This document shows, piece after piece, positions 7,225 to 14,945 of a DNA stretch of 14,945 nucleotides. The notes beneath the pieces are model-generated. The model was not told the origin of the DNA and searched no databases. It saw nothing but the letters and a program-made list of their open reading frames with translations. Source of the stretch: Planctomycetota bacterium. GTDB taxonomy: Bacteria > Planctomycetota > Planctomycetia > Pirellulales > Pirellulaceae. Position 1 is the first letter of the stretch, and every line of letters starts with the position of its first letter. The position numbers were made by a program, and so were the translations under genes. The stretch spans positions 1 through 14,945 of the forward strand of contig JAJDEH010000170.1 in assembly GCA_029259935.1 (NCBI GenBank), in the 5' to 3' direction.

Positions 7225-7298
7225 TATCCCCGACTGGATTCGAACCAGTAACCTTCGGCTTCGGAGGCCGACGCGCTATCCAATTGTGCCACGGGGAC
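7225..7298 (-). tRNA. tRNA-Arg (anticodon CCG)
   Basis: The 74-nt cloverleaf can be drawn fully. The acceptor arm GTCCCCG pairs with CGGGGAT, with a terminal G-U. The anticodon arm is TCGGC-CTCCGAA-GCCGA with anticodon CCG, the variable region AGGTT, and the T arm ACTGG-TTCGAAT-CCAGT. The discriminator base is A, and CCA is not encoded. In the D stem, positions 10-13 are GCAC against GCGC at 22-25, giving one A-C mismatch at 12-23. It decodes CGG codons. A good promoter lies just upstream. Confidence 0.95.
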
Positions 7299-7321
7299 GT
7301 AGTGGGGAAGCCAAGCCGCTA

Positions 7322-7351
7322 ATTATGACGAGACCCGACCTGGAGCGTCAA
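7322..7351 (-). promoter_or_regulatory. Sigma-70-type promoter for tRNA-Arg
   Basis: On the minus strand TTGACG (7351-7346) is followed after an 18-bp spacer by CATAAT (7327-7322). Each hexamer matches the consensus at five of six positions. The predicted start of transcription is about 15 nt before the mature tRNA 5' end. Read-through past the tRNA could also transcribe the propeller remnant and hydrolase operon, which shows no obvious promoter of its own. Confidence 0.7.
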
Positions 7352-7423
7352 TAAGCCCTCAATTCCTTGAGCTATACGATGCTCGTAATTCAAGCCAACG
7401 TGGTGAACCCTCAATGGCACTGC

Positions 7424-8779
7424 TCAGAATAACTCTGGAATTGGACGTCCACCTTCGGTGACGATGGGAATCGGACGACCGCGGGGGTTCGTCCAGTGCG
7501 CGCCGAGGTCGATTCCCAAGTGATGGAACGTCGTGGCGGCGAGGTCTTGTGGCCGAACCGGGCTGCTGGCGATCGCTCCTCCGCGGGAATCGGTGGAGCC
7601 AATCACCTGGCCGTGGCGCAGTCCGCCACCAGCGGCGACCATCGACATTACGTTGGTCCAATGGTCGCGACCGGCTTCCTTATTGATCACCGGCGAGCGT
7701 CCAAATTCGCCCATCGTCAGAACGAGAGTGTCGTCGAGCATGCCGCGCTGTTCCAAATCGTTGACCAGCGTATACAGCGTGCGGTCGACACGCGGCAGCA
7801 AGGGCGTCAGGCCTTTTGTTATGCCGCCCCAACGCACATTATCGCCGTGATGGTCGAAGTAGCCCCACGCACCGCTGACCAATACAAATGTGACGCCCGC
7901 TTCGACAAGCCGTCGAGCAAGCAGCGCTTTCTGCCCGATACTTTCCTTTCCGTAGGAGTCCCGCGTCGCGACCGACTCCTCGTCTACATTAAACGCCTGC
8001 TGCACTTTTCCTGACAGCACCATCTCATAGGCTTGACGGGTGAGCCGATCCACACGGTCGAGAGTTTGATGTTGCTCGATGCCTTGGCCAAATTTGTCGA
8101 ATTGGCGGCGTAGTTGGTCGCGATCCGCAAGCCGCGGCACGTTGATTCCGTTGGGCATGGCGAACTTGCCCGCCAATTCGTGCCCCTTAACGGGTGCATA
8201 CGAATTGCCCATCGCGCCCGCCTCCCAAACGTCGGAGGCCCAGGTTCGGGCCAAGCCAACGAAGCCGGGCATATCCGGATGATTGGCCCCGCGAAACTTG
8301 GCGGCGACCGAACCCATCGACGGGTAGCCGCCCCCATCCTTGCCGTCATTGGTGCGACGGGCCAACGGGTTACCCGCTTGCATCGTAATGGGAGTGTGAT
8401 TGCTGGCCTTGCAATCCACGGAACGGATAATGGAAAGCTTGTCGGCAATCGAGGCTTGCAAGGGAAGGTGCTCGCTGAATTGCACTCCCGGGATCTTCGT
8501 CGATATCGGCGAATACGGGCCGCGGATTTCTTGCGGCGCGTTGGGCTTGGGATCCCACATATCAATATGGCTAGGTCCACCCGACAACCAAAACAGAATG
8601 ACCGACTTCTTGCCTTGAGCAACTCCGTCGCCCTGGGTGGCGGCCTGCAATCCGCCAAGTTGAGCCACGGAAAGCCCCCCGAGACCAGCCATGCCCGCTT
8701 GCAAGAACCAGCGCCGCGAACCGACCCGAATCAACCCACCGAGATTTGGCCCACGCGTGGGAATGGAGTTTGTGTTCAT
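7424..8779 (-). CDS. DUF1501 family protein, Tat-exported
   Basis: The 451-aa protein is a typical planctomycete DUF1501 member, a family with a sulfatase/alkaline-phosphatase-like fold. A twin-arginine signal SRRWFLQAG (21-29) is followed by a hydrophobic stretch. The core begins with SVILFWLSGGPSHIDMWDPK (59-78) and includes LVSGAWGYFDHHGDN, TMGEFGRSP (355-363), GRDHW (370-374) and GGLRHGQVIGSTD. These are the usual conserved DUF1501 segments, whose His and Asp residues probably bind metal by analogy with the superfamily. The function is unproven; these proteins often pair with DUF1549/DUF1553 cytochrome-like partners, but none is present here. I chose the ATG at 8779 because it precedes the Tat signal. 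The frame is open to 9151, but the extension overlaps the barrel gene and lacks signal character. No clear ribosome-binding site precedes 8779. Confidence 0.92.
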   Translation of the reverse strand: MNTNSIPTRGPNLGGLIRVGSRRWFLQAGMAGLGGLSVAQLGGLQAATQGDGVAQGKKSVILFWLSGGPSHIDMWDPKPNAPQEIRGPYSPISTKIPGVQFSEHLPLQASIADKLSIIRSVDCKASNHTPITMQAGNPLARRTNDGKDGGGYPSMGSVAAKFRGANHPDMPGFVGLARTWASDVWEAGAMGNSYAPVKGHELAGKFAMPNGINVPRLADRDQLRRQFDKFGQGIEQHQTLDRVDRLTRQAYEMVLSGKVQQAFNVDEESVATRDSYGKESIGQKALLARRLVEAGVTFVLVSGAWGYFDHHGDNVRWGGITKGLTPLLPRVDRTLYTLVNDLEQRGMLDDTLVLTMGEFGRSPVINKEAGRDHWTNVMSMVAAGGGLRHGQVIGSTDSRGGAIASSPVRPQDLAATTFHHLGIDLGAHWTNPRGRPIPIVTEGGRPIPELF

Positions 8780-9009
8780 GCTTTTTTCACTTGAGGGAGG
8801 ATGTGAGGCGAGGCTGGCATTGTACCGTAACACGCGCCGGACAACAAATTCCATGAGGGGCAAGTGCGGTTTGAGCCTGACGAGGCTTCGGCGAATGCCG
8901 GATCCGCGCTGCCAGATGCTTGTGGGGCAGGATTCGGTGCTGGCGGCGACCCGCACCAGCGTTCGCCGCGCGAGACGTACAGAATCACTCTCGGCGAAAG
9001 CGAGCGAGC
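8780..9009. other. Intergenic region between barrel and DUF1501 genes
   Basis: This 230-bp gap lies between the stop of the upstream barrel gene and the DUF1501 start, both on the minus strand. I see no RNA gene and no hairpin with a U-tract. A DUF1501 promoter is expected here, but no hexamer pair stands out. Confidence 0.4.
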
Positions 9010-10266
9010 TTAGAAGGAGAGCCCGCCACGAAGCATGAAGGAGTCTTTTAGCGGCTGAGATCCTGGCGCGGTTGCTCGCCAGACTAGTTCTCGGTCGGTG
9101 ACCCAGCCTACTTCGACAAAGCCCGTCACGGCCGCCAGACCGCTCAACCATTCAAAGCCGCCGATCACGCGAATGTCGTTGATATCGACTTGGTCGCTGA
9201 TCAGATCTCCATTCGCCATGGCCTGAAAGGTTCGTTCCACCGTCCACGATCCGCCACCGTACTCGGCCGCCAGGTAGCCCCAGACGTCGGTATTGCCCAA
9301 GGTCCACAGACGGCGAGCAAGTTTTGGCCGCGGAAAATAGATGTCCAGTCGAATGTCTTCATTGGGATACCAGAAGAATCCACCCGCCGGCAATAGTTTG
9401 ATGTCATTGCGGTCTAGATAGGTCGCACCAAACTTGATCGTCAAGAATTCCGTAAGCCGAATCCACCCCAAGCCAGTGCCTTGAAAACGGAGACTTTTGC
9501 TGGTGACGGTTTGGAAGTCGGAATAAACGCCGGCCGTAAAGTCAATTTCCGCGCCGACCCGTTGAAAGGTGTTCGTGGTCCAGGCCGTGTTGATGAACGC
9601 ACTGTAGGCTCGGGACGGCAAGTCGGCCAGGCCTGGTCCGGGTGGTGAAAATGGCGGCGAAGGGCCGTCCCAAAAATGGAAGCTGAAGCCGGGCGAAATG
9701 CGCAATGGTTGACTGCTGTGAAGAAAGTTCGGCCAATTGAGTGTGATACCGACATCCACGTCGTTGATATCGACCTCGCGACCGCCGCTCCCTTCAATCC
9801 AGGTGTAGCGAAAGCGGAAATCATCGAGCAGCCGGACCACGTTCGCCGATGAAAACGGCTGACCTTGAAGCCCGCCCGGAAAGACCACGTTCGGCTGCGC
9901 GGGATAGCCCGGATACTGCCCGCCTTGCAGCGGCTGGCCGGGCGGAGGCGCGAATCCTGGCCCCGCGTTGAAGGGCGCGGCTCCAGGAGTGTTAAATACG
10001 GAAGGGGGGATGCCGGCGGAGTTTGGCTGAGTTGCGAAGGGATCGAACGGCTGGCCAAGTGTTGCCCCGGAAGGCGGTGGGGCCACGTTGCCCAGTCCTT
10101 GGGGCTGGACCGGAGTGATCGTGGTACTCGGCGTTCCCGACAAGGATGGCGCGGTGTTGGCCGCGCCTTGTGGAAACTGTACGCGCGGAGCCTGAGCGCG
10201 CACCGCCACGGCTGCTATCAGTGAGATAAGGACCGCGACGATTCGAATTTTTGTTTTTTTTTGCAC
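9010..10266 (-). CDS. Predicted outer-membrane beta-barrel protein with Pro/Gly/Gln-rich N-terminal linker
   Basis: The 418-aa product has a signal peptide (KKTKIRIVAVLISLIAAVAVRAQA). A low-complexity Pro/Gly/Gln/Ala-rich linker follows, to about residue 140, with repeats such as PPSGATLGQPFDPF and PPPGQPLQGGQYPG. The rest consists of alternating polar/aromatic strands (VVRLLDDFRFRYTWIEG, LRISPGFSFHFWDG, AEIDFTAGVYSDFQ, FLTIKFGATYLDRNDI) and ends in LRGGLSF. A C-terminal Phe is the usual signal for barrel insertion. It resembles uncharacterised planctomycete barrel families (DUF6268-like), which I cannot confirm. The start is GTG at 10266, immediately followed by a run of nine A (10262-10254). 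An ATG 19 nt upstream (10285) is out of frame by one base and would enter this frame if the run had eight A. The start is therefore uncertain. Confidence 0.8.
   Translation of the reverse strand: MQKKTKIRIVAVLISLIAAVAVRAQAPRVQFPQGAANTAPSLSGTPSTTITPVQPQGLGNVAPPPSGATLGQPFDPFATQPNSAGIPPSVFNTPGAAPFNAGPGFAPPPGQPLQGGQYPGYPAQPNVVFPGGLQGQPFSSANVVRLLDDFRFRYTWIEGSGGREVDINDVDVGITLNWPNFLHSSQPLRISPGFSFHFWDGPSPPFSPPGPGLADLPSRAYSAFINTAWTTNTFQRVGAEIDFTAGVYSDFQTVTSKSLRFQGTGLGWIRLTEFLTIKFGATYLDRNDIKLLPAGGFFWYPNEDIRLDIYFPRPKLARRLWTLGNTDVWGYLAAEYGGGSWTVERTFQAMANGDLISDQVDINDIRVIGGFEWLSGLAAVTGFVEVGWVTDRELVWRATAPGSQPLKDSFMLRGGLSF
10254..10262 (-). repeat. A9 homopolymer at the barrel-protein start
   Basis: Nine consecutive A (minus strand) cover codons 2 to 4 of the outer-membrane protein gene. 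Loss of one A would put the upstream ATG at 10285 in frame and give the N-terminus MGGLKRSAKKTKIRIV. With nine A only the GTG at 10266 reads into the protein. It may be slippage-prone, or the run may contain a sequencing error. Confidence 0.6.
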
Positions 10267-10446
10267 TGCGCTTCAAGCCGCCCATGCTTTGTTGACGAAG
10301 AGAATCGATTGAAAGGGCGGAACTAAGTATCAAGACGGCTCTCGTCGGTCAAGGTCAAAACGAGGTTGTTGACCATCCTGGACTGCACTACACTCGCCGA
10401 CCATTCCTCACTCGGCTGGCGAGATTTACCCAACGGAGTTGCGCTC

Positions 10447-11433
<987 letters not shown>

Positions 11434-11730
11434 CCTCGGTTCGCGTGCAAGGCTTGCCGTGGACGCGGGTCAGAAAATACATTGGCGACAAGAATGCCGC
11501 ACGGGCGCGTTTTTTTCTGGGCCAACGCTTCTTGCATCGTCTTCTCAGCGGCCGGCATTGCCGGGCAAGCCAGCAAGTGGCACTCCGATTTTTGATCTTG
11601 TCAAAGCACTGTTTTCGTGCAGTAGTGACCAACGTGGATGCTCAAGCAATTCCCACACCCGGGTGCTGGACGTTAGAATTGCAAGGTAAAGCCGCGATCT
11701 ACCCGCCGAAAATCCCGCCAGGAATTCAAA
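11434..11730. other. Intergenic region before the beta-helix gene
   Basis: The 297-bp region between two plus-strand genes contains no supportable gene. A small hairpin CCGGC-att-GCCGG (about 11550-11562) has no U-tract after it and is a poor terminator. The only clear signal is the AGGA ribosome-binding site just before 11731. I see no convincing promoter. Confidence 0.4.
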
Positions 11731-13728
11731 ATGACGAAGCAAGCCACTATGCGTACGATTCTTATCTTTGTTGCCATCGCACGTGGGTCCGCGTTCGCGC
11801 ACGACCAAGATGAGTTCTCTCATCCGCCCCTGCGATCGTTAGAGTGGACATCCAGTCGGCCGTTGGGCGATGGTCCAGCCTACTTTGTCAGCCCGGCCGG
11901 GAACGATGAAAACGCGGGAACCGTGGATGCCCCATGGAAAACGGTCGCCCGAGCTCTTCGGCAACTGAAGGCCGGCCAAACGCTTTATCTGCGTGACGGT
12001 GTATATCGCGAAAACGTCTACCTGGCCCTGGCTGGCCGGCGCGACCAGCCAATTACGATCGGTGGTTATCCCGGCGAGCAAGCCACGATTGACGGTTCGT
12101 TCCGTGAGTTTTTCGAGACACCCGCGACCGCTTGGGAACCAGTCCAGGGTGCCGCGGCCGGCGAGTATCGGTCAACGCGTAGGTATCCGAATCTGCGTAA
12201 CGTGGTGGGATCGTTTGGTGATTCGATGATTGGCCTGCAAACCTATTATCACGGCAAGGACTTACGCGCGACAAGTGAAACGGTCGACTGGGAAGACTGG
12301 GACCGCCGCGATCAGACCGACCTGAAGCCGCTCTACTGTGGACCGGGAATGTGGTACGATCGGTCGACGGGCCACATCCATTCCCGTCTGGCGCATACCA
12401 GTCTGCCTCCGCCGATCAACAATTACGCGGGCCCCACCGACCCGCGCAAAGTGCCATTGCTGGTCGCCTCGTATCAGTCCGTGCCTCTACTGGTGGACCG
12501 GGCCGAACATATTCGCTTTCAAGATCTTACGATTCGCGGCGCGGGTTATACGTCGGTCATTCTGGACCAAGCGGTCAATGTAACCTTCGACAACGTCACG
12601 GTGTGGTGTGGAACTTACGGCATGCGCGTCAGCGGCACGCGCGGGCTGCGTTTCATTCGCTCAGCCTTGTACGGTAACGTCGCGCCGTGGACATTTCGAG
12701 GCGACGGCAGCAAACGGGATTATCCCGGGCGACCTCACCGCAACCTCTCGCGGCTGAATACGCACGCACTGTTGGAAATTGAGTCCGGCCGTGAATCATC
12801 CGTCTATGCCACCCCGCAAAACGACGATTGGGAGATTGCATACAGCGAATTCACGGATGCTCACGACGCGCTTTATCTGGGAGCAATCAACGGCCGCTTT
12901 CATCACAATTTGATAGAAGGCATGCAAGACGACGGCATCTATCTGAGCCCCATGTACTTGCGCCATCGGCTCGACAAAAAAGACCCGCGAATTCGTATCG
13001 ATCACAACGTGTTTCGCGGAGTACTCACGGCACTTGCTTTTGGCGGGTCCGAGCCGGACACTCGTGACCAGTTTTTCATCTGTCGCAATTTTTTTGACTT
13101 GCGTCACCGCGTGAACACAGGCAGGCCGACGGCGCAACGACCGGAACCGGGCTTCAGCACGGGCAAGCTGATGGGCGATCATGGCAGTCCGCCCTGGCCG
13201 GCGATGAATATTTACCACAATACCGTGGTTACGCTGGGCCCGAACCGCGATGCGGCGATGGGAGCCGCCGGCCACACGCGCGCGGGAAATCAGCGGCGCG
13301 TCTTCAACAATGTCTTCTATCACTTTGGGCGATTTCCTGGCTTCATGGCCCCCAATGCTGAACAGAACTCGGCGGCGGATGCCAATCTGTATTGGTCGCC
13401 TCAACAGGGCGTACCGGAAGCCGAGAAGCTGTTCGCCCGCTTTCGCTCGTCGGAAGGCTATGAGCAAAGCAAAAAGATTCACCCACCGGGATCGACGACG
13501 CATTCCATCGTTGCCGATCCACAATTTCAGGCGGCCTCGCCCAATGCGGTCGATGTGTTTGACTATCGTTTGATGAAGGGCAGTCCCGCGATCGGCAGGG
13601 GAATCAAACTGCCCGCCGACTGGCCCGATGCGTTGCGCGCGTCGGGTGCCGGCAATCCCGATTTGGGTGCGTTGCCGTTCGGAACCAGTTTGATCCAGGT
13701 TGGGCGGCGCGCCGAAGCCCCGAACTGA
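11731..13728 (+). CDS. Secreted right-handed parallel beta-helix protein (polysaccharide lyase-like)
   Basis: The 665-aa protein has a signal peptide ending about AFA (residue 23). The mature part opens with YFVSPAGNDENAGTVDAPWK (51-70) and LKAGQTLYLRDGVYREN. This is the usual first coil of secreted beta-helix proteins of the DUF1565/pectate-lyase-like group. Later coils show the repeating 'I.F.NVT' and 'HHN.I' patterns: VNVTFDNVTVWCGTYGMRVS, LRFIRSALYGN, FHHNLIEGMQDDGIYLSP, IRIDHNVFRG, MNIYHNTVV and VFNNVFYHFG. The end, DYRLMKGSPAIGRG...NPDLGALPFG, is the characteristic closing module of this group. Such proteins bind or cleave acidic polysaccharides. I cannot identify catalytic residues, so lyase activity is unproven. 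AGGA lies 7 nt before the ATG at 11731, favouring it over the ATG at 11749. The preceding gene is a glycosyltransferase 297 bp away, probably a separate unit. Confidence 0.85.
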   Translation: MTKQATMRTILIFVAIARGSAFAHDQDEFSHPPLRSLEWTSSRPLGDGPAYFVSPAGNDENAGTVDAPWKTVARALRQLKAGQTLYLRDGVYRENVYLALAGRRDQPITIGGYPGEQATIDGSFREFFETPATAWEPVQGAAAGEYRSTRRYPNLRNVVGSFGDSMIGLQTYYHGKDLRATSETVDWEDWDRRDQTDLKPLYCGPGMWYDRSTGHIHSRLAHTSLPPPINNYAGPTDPRKVPLLVASYQSVPLLVDRAEHIRFQDLTIRGAGYTSVILDQAVNVTFDNVTVWCGTYGMRVSGTRGLRFIRSALYGNVAPWTFRGDGSKRDYPGRPHRNLSRLNTHALLEIESGRESSVYATPQNDDWEIAYSEFTDAHDALYLGAINGRFHHNLIEGMQDDGIYLSPMYLRHRLDKKDPRIRIDHNVFRGVLTALAFGGSEPDTRDQFFICRNFFDLRHRVNTGRPTAQRPEPGFSTGKLMGDHGSPPWPAMNIYHNTVVTLGPNRDAAMGAAGHTRAGNQRRVFNNVFYHFGRFPGFMAPNAEQNSAADANLYWSPQQGVPEAEKLFARFRSSEGYEQSKKIHPPGSTTHSIVADPQFQAASPNAVDVFDYRLMKGSPAIGRGIKLPADWPDALRASGAGNPDLGALPFGTSLIQVGRRAEAPN

Positions 13729-13747
13729 TTGTTTTCGCCGTTCAAAT

Positions 13748-13793
13748 GCCCGACATCTCATGCAGGTTTTCAAATGAGATTCGCCTGACGGGC
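13748..13793 (+). terminator. Possible hairpin after the beta-helix gene
   Basis: The stem ATCTCAT (13755-13761) / ATGAGAT (13774-13780) encloses a 12-nt loop. An outer stem GCCCG (13748-13752) / CGGGC (13789-13793) extends it across an unequal internal loop. It begins 20 nt after the beta-helix gene stop, which is where a terminator would lie. There is no U-tract, so intrinsic termination is doubtful. Confidence 0.35.
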
Positions 13794-13866
13794 TGGTCCG
13801 AGTTGGTTGTTAGTCACCCTCCCAAAGGTGGAGCAGCGGGTGAAGCCCCGGATATCTCAAAGCGGC

Positions 13867-13916
13867 CCGCCCGTATTCTGGTTCAAGGTGGCCACGGTGC
13901 ACTATAATACGGGCGG
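13867..13916 (+). promoter_or_regulatory. yqgE promoter region: TATAAT inside a 50-bp near-palindrome
   Basis: A perfect -10 hexamer TATAAT lies at 13903-13908, about 35 nt before the yqgE start. The upstream -35 area (around 13879-13885, ggttca) is a poor match. The whole interval is a nearly perfect palindrome centred at 13891.5. The 11-bp outer arms CCGCCCGTATT / AATACGGGCGG match exactly, the inner core GTGGCCAC matches, and 20 of the 25 base pairs are complementary. The -10 overlaps the right arm. This looks like an operator for a dimeric regulator or a structural element; which one is not decided by the sequence. Confidence 0.6.
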
Positions 13917-13942
13917 CTAAAGCACTTATCTGGGGGGTATGC

Positions 13943-14497
13943 ATGATGGACTCACTAAAAGCTCAACTGCTAGTTGCGATACCGCAGTTGCCCGACACCA
14001 ACTTCTATCGCACCGTGGTGCTAATGATTCAACATGACGAGAAAGGTGCGTTCGGGGTCGTGCTGAACCGCCCTACCGATATGACGATTGGCGAGATCTG
14101 GGATCGGGTCATGGACCAACCTTGTGAAAATGAAGAACTCGTCAACTTAGGCGGTCCGGTCGAGGGGCCGTTGTTGGCTGTTCACACGGACCCCGAGTGT
14201 TCCGAAGGCGAAGTCATGCCTGGTGTCTATGTGGCGACCGATCGCGACCTTCTCAGCCAGCTGATAAAACAATTAGATTGTTCCATGCGAGTGTTCAGTG
14301 GCTATTCAGGATGGGGCGGAGGTCAGTTGGAAGGGGAACTTGAAGCCGGCGGATGGCTTACTCTACCCGCCCGCCGAGAGTACATTTTTCACGACGACGC
14401 CGACCTGTGGAAAACGGTTGTCGCGGAAATCGGTACCGACGTGCTAAGGAACGCACTGCACATCGAAGATGTGCCGGACGACCCTTCGTTGAACTGA
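13943..14497 (+). CDS. yqgE: YqgE/AlgH family protein (DUF179)
   Basis: The 184-aa protein matches the YqgE/AlgH family in length and motifs: LKAQLLVAIPQLPDTNFYRT (5-24), GAFGVVLNRP (35-44), NLGGPVEGPL (68-77) and the family signature GYSGWGGGQLEGEL (120-133), then W138 and an HDDADLWK segment near the C-terminus. The family is widespread, cytoplasmic and of unclear molecular function; the AlgH name comes from alginate regulation in Pseudomonas. Two adjacent ATGs (13943, 13946) follow a GGGGGG tract; I took the first. An out-of-frame ATG at 13939 overlaps the site and could modulate initiation. The gene appears monocistronic, with its own promoter palindrome upstream and a strong hairpin downstream. 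Confidence 0.93.
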   Translation: MMDSLKAQLLVAIPQLPDTNFYRTVVLMIQHDEKGAFGVVLNRPTDMTIGEIWDRVMDQPCENEELVNLGGPVEGPLLAVHTDPECSEGEVMPGVYVATDRDLLSQLIKQLDCSMRVFSGYSGWGGGQLEGELEAGGWLTLPARREYIFHDDADLWKTVVAEIGTDVLRNALHIEDVPDDPSLN

Positions 14498-14581
14498 CTT
14501 TGCTGGAATGGCTTGAGCATGAAACGCAAGTTCAAGGAACTAATTCGGGACTGCGCCGCGGAAAACTTCCTTTCGAACGAA

Positions 14582-14612
14582 TCGTGGGGCGGGATTTCCG
14601 CCCGCCCCACGA
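14582..14612. terminator. Strong GC hairpin between convergent genes
   Basis: The 12-bp perfect stem TCGTGGGGCGGG / CCCGCCCCACGA encloses a 7-nt loop (atttccg, 14594-14600). It sits 84 bp after the yqgE stop and 26 bp beyond the stop of the opposing chemotaxis gene, so it can serve both directions. The following sequence is only moderately T-rich (cttctatt). Confidence 0.7.
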
Positions 14613-14638
14613 AAGCCTTCTATTGAGCGCGGTCAACG

Positions 14639-14945
14639 TTAAGTGCTAACCGTGGCGACGTCTTCAGTTCGGTGCGAAGCATCAGATCCTAATTGGACTT
14701 GTTGCGAACCAGCGTTGCCGCCATCGACCTTGAAGCCGCGGACCAACTCGCGAAGCTGTCCGGACTGCGCGCCAAGTTCTTCGCTTCCGCTGGCCATCTC
14801 TTCACTGGAGGCCGCCACGCGTTCGGTCACCTGGGACACCTGCTGAATGGCGGTGGCAACTTCGCTGGCGTTTTGCGACTGCTCGCCGGTCGCGGTCGCG
14901 ATCTCGCCAATCCTAGCCGCCGTCGCTTCGACGCCCTCGATGATC
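14639..14945 (-). CDS. Methyl-accepting chemotaxis protein, C-terminal part
   Basis: The last 101 residues of the protein are in the window; the 5' part lies beyond the right edge. The sequence IGEIATATGEQSQNASEV, then AIQQVSQVTERVAASSEEMA, then SGSEELGAQSGQLRELVRGF is the classic end of an MCP signalling coiled coil, including a methylation-helix-like stretch (SSEEMASGSEEL). It continues through a Gly/Gln/Ser-rich tail of about 28 residues (KVDGGNAGSQQVQ...) to a TAA at 14641-14639. The protein would relay chemoreceptor signals to CheA/CheW. No CheR-docking pentapeptide is seen at the extreme C-terminus. The frame is open to the window edge, so the GTG at 14839 is not its start. Confidence 0.95.
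   Translation of the reverse strand, partial: IIEGVEATAARIGEIATATGEQSQNASEVATAIQQVSQVTERVAASSEEMASGSEELGAQSGQLRELVRGFKVDGGNAGSQQVQLGSDASHRTEDVATVST

Noticed and set aside
8780..9151. N-terminal extension of the DUF1501 frame to 9151
   Set aside because: The extra 124 residues overlap the barrel gene, are unrelated to DUF1501 and would bury the Tat signal inside the protein.
10369..10394. Possible promoter TTGACC...TACACT before the glycosyltransferase
   Set aside because: The spacer would be only 14 bp and the -10 match is weak.

Overview
The window looks like a chromosomal segment of a planctomycete (Pirellulales-type). The evidence is a Tat-exported DUF1501 protein, secreted PQQ-type beta-propellers, a planctomycete-style SGNH protein ending in a PKP motif, a membrane protein with the recurring 'QFxxRHxLI' segment, and a Pro/Gly/Gln-rich outer-membrane barrel. 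Intergenic space is rich in short dispersed repeats. The assignment rests on protein character only; no rRNA or phylogenetic marker is present.

Layout. 1-541: no recognisable gene, but one copy of a 107-bp repeat and a long-spaced inverted repeat. 542-3030: two minus-strand genes (SGNH-fold protein, polytopic membrane protein) bracketed by the two direct copies of the 107-bp repeat (97% identical). 3193-3840: gene-free, with several repeat families. 3772-7201: a minus-strand gene string with very tight spacing. In transcription order it is a propeller remnant, a secreted alpha/beta hydrolase, a PQQ propeller, a 75-aa two-helix membrane protein (ATGA overlap) and a second PQQ propeller cut off after about 172 residues. 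7225-7298: tRNA-Arg(CCG) with a good promoter. 7424-10266: DUF1501 protein and an outer-membrane barrel protein, both minus. 10447-13728: a polyprenyl-phosphate-type glycosyltransferase and a secreted beta-helix protein, both plus. 13943-14497: YqgE/AlgH-family gene behind a TATAAT that lies inside a 50-bp near-palindrome. 14582-14612: a strong hairpin between convergent genes. 14639-end: C-terminal end of a methyl-accepting chemotaxis protein, running off the window.

Working together. Most products are predicted to be exported or membrane-bound, which fits degradation or remodelling of polymers at the cell envelope. The clearest functional unit is the 3772-7201 string, but it appears broken at both ends: its first gene survives only as a C-terminal piece beside the tRNA, and its last gene runs into a palindromic repeat. 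I see no transposase, integrase, CRISPR array or recognisable defence system. The most unusual items are the SGNH protein whose catalytic boxes are all substituted, the repeat-bracketed two-gene cassette, the A9 tract at the start of the outer-membrane protein gene, and the concentric palindrome over the yqgE promoter.
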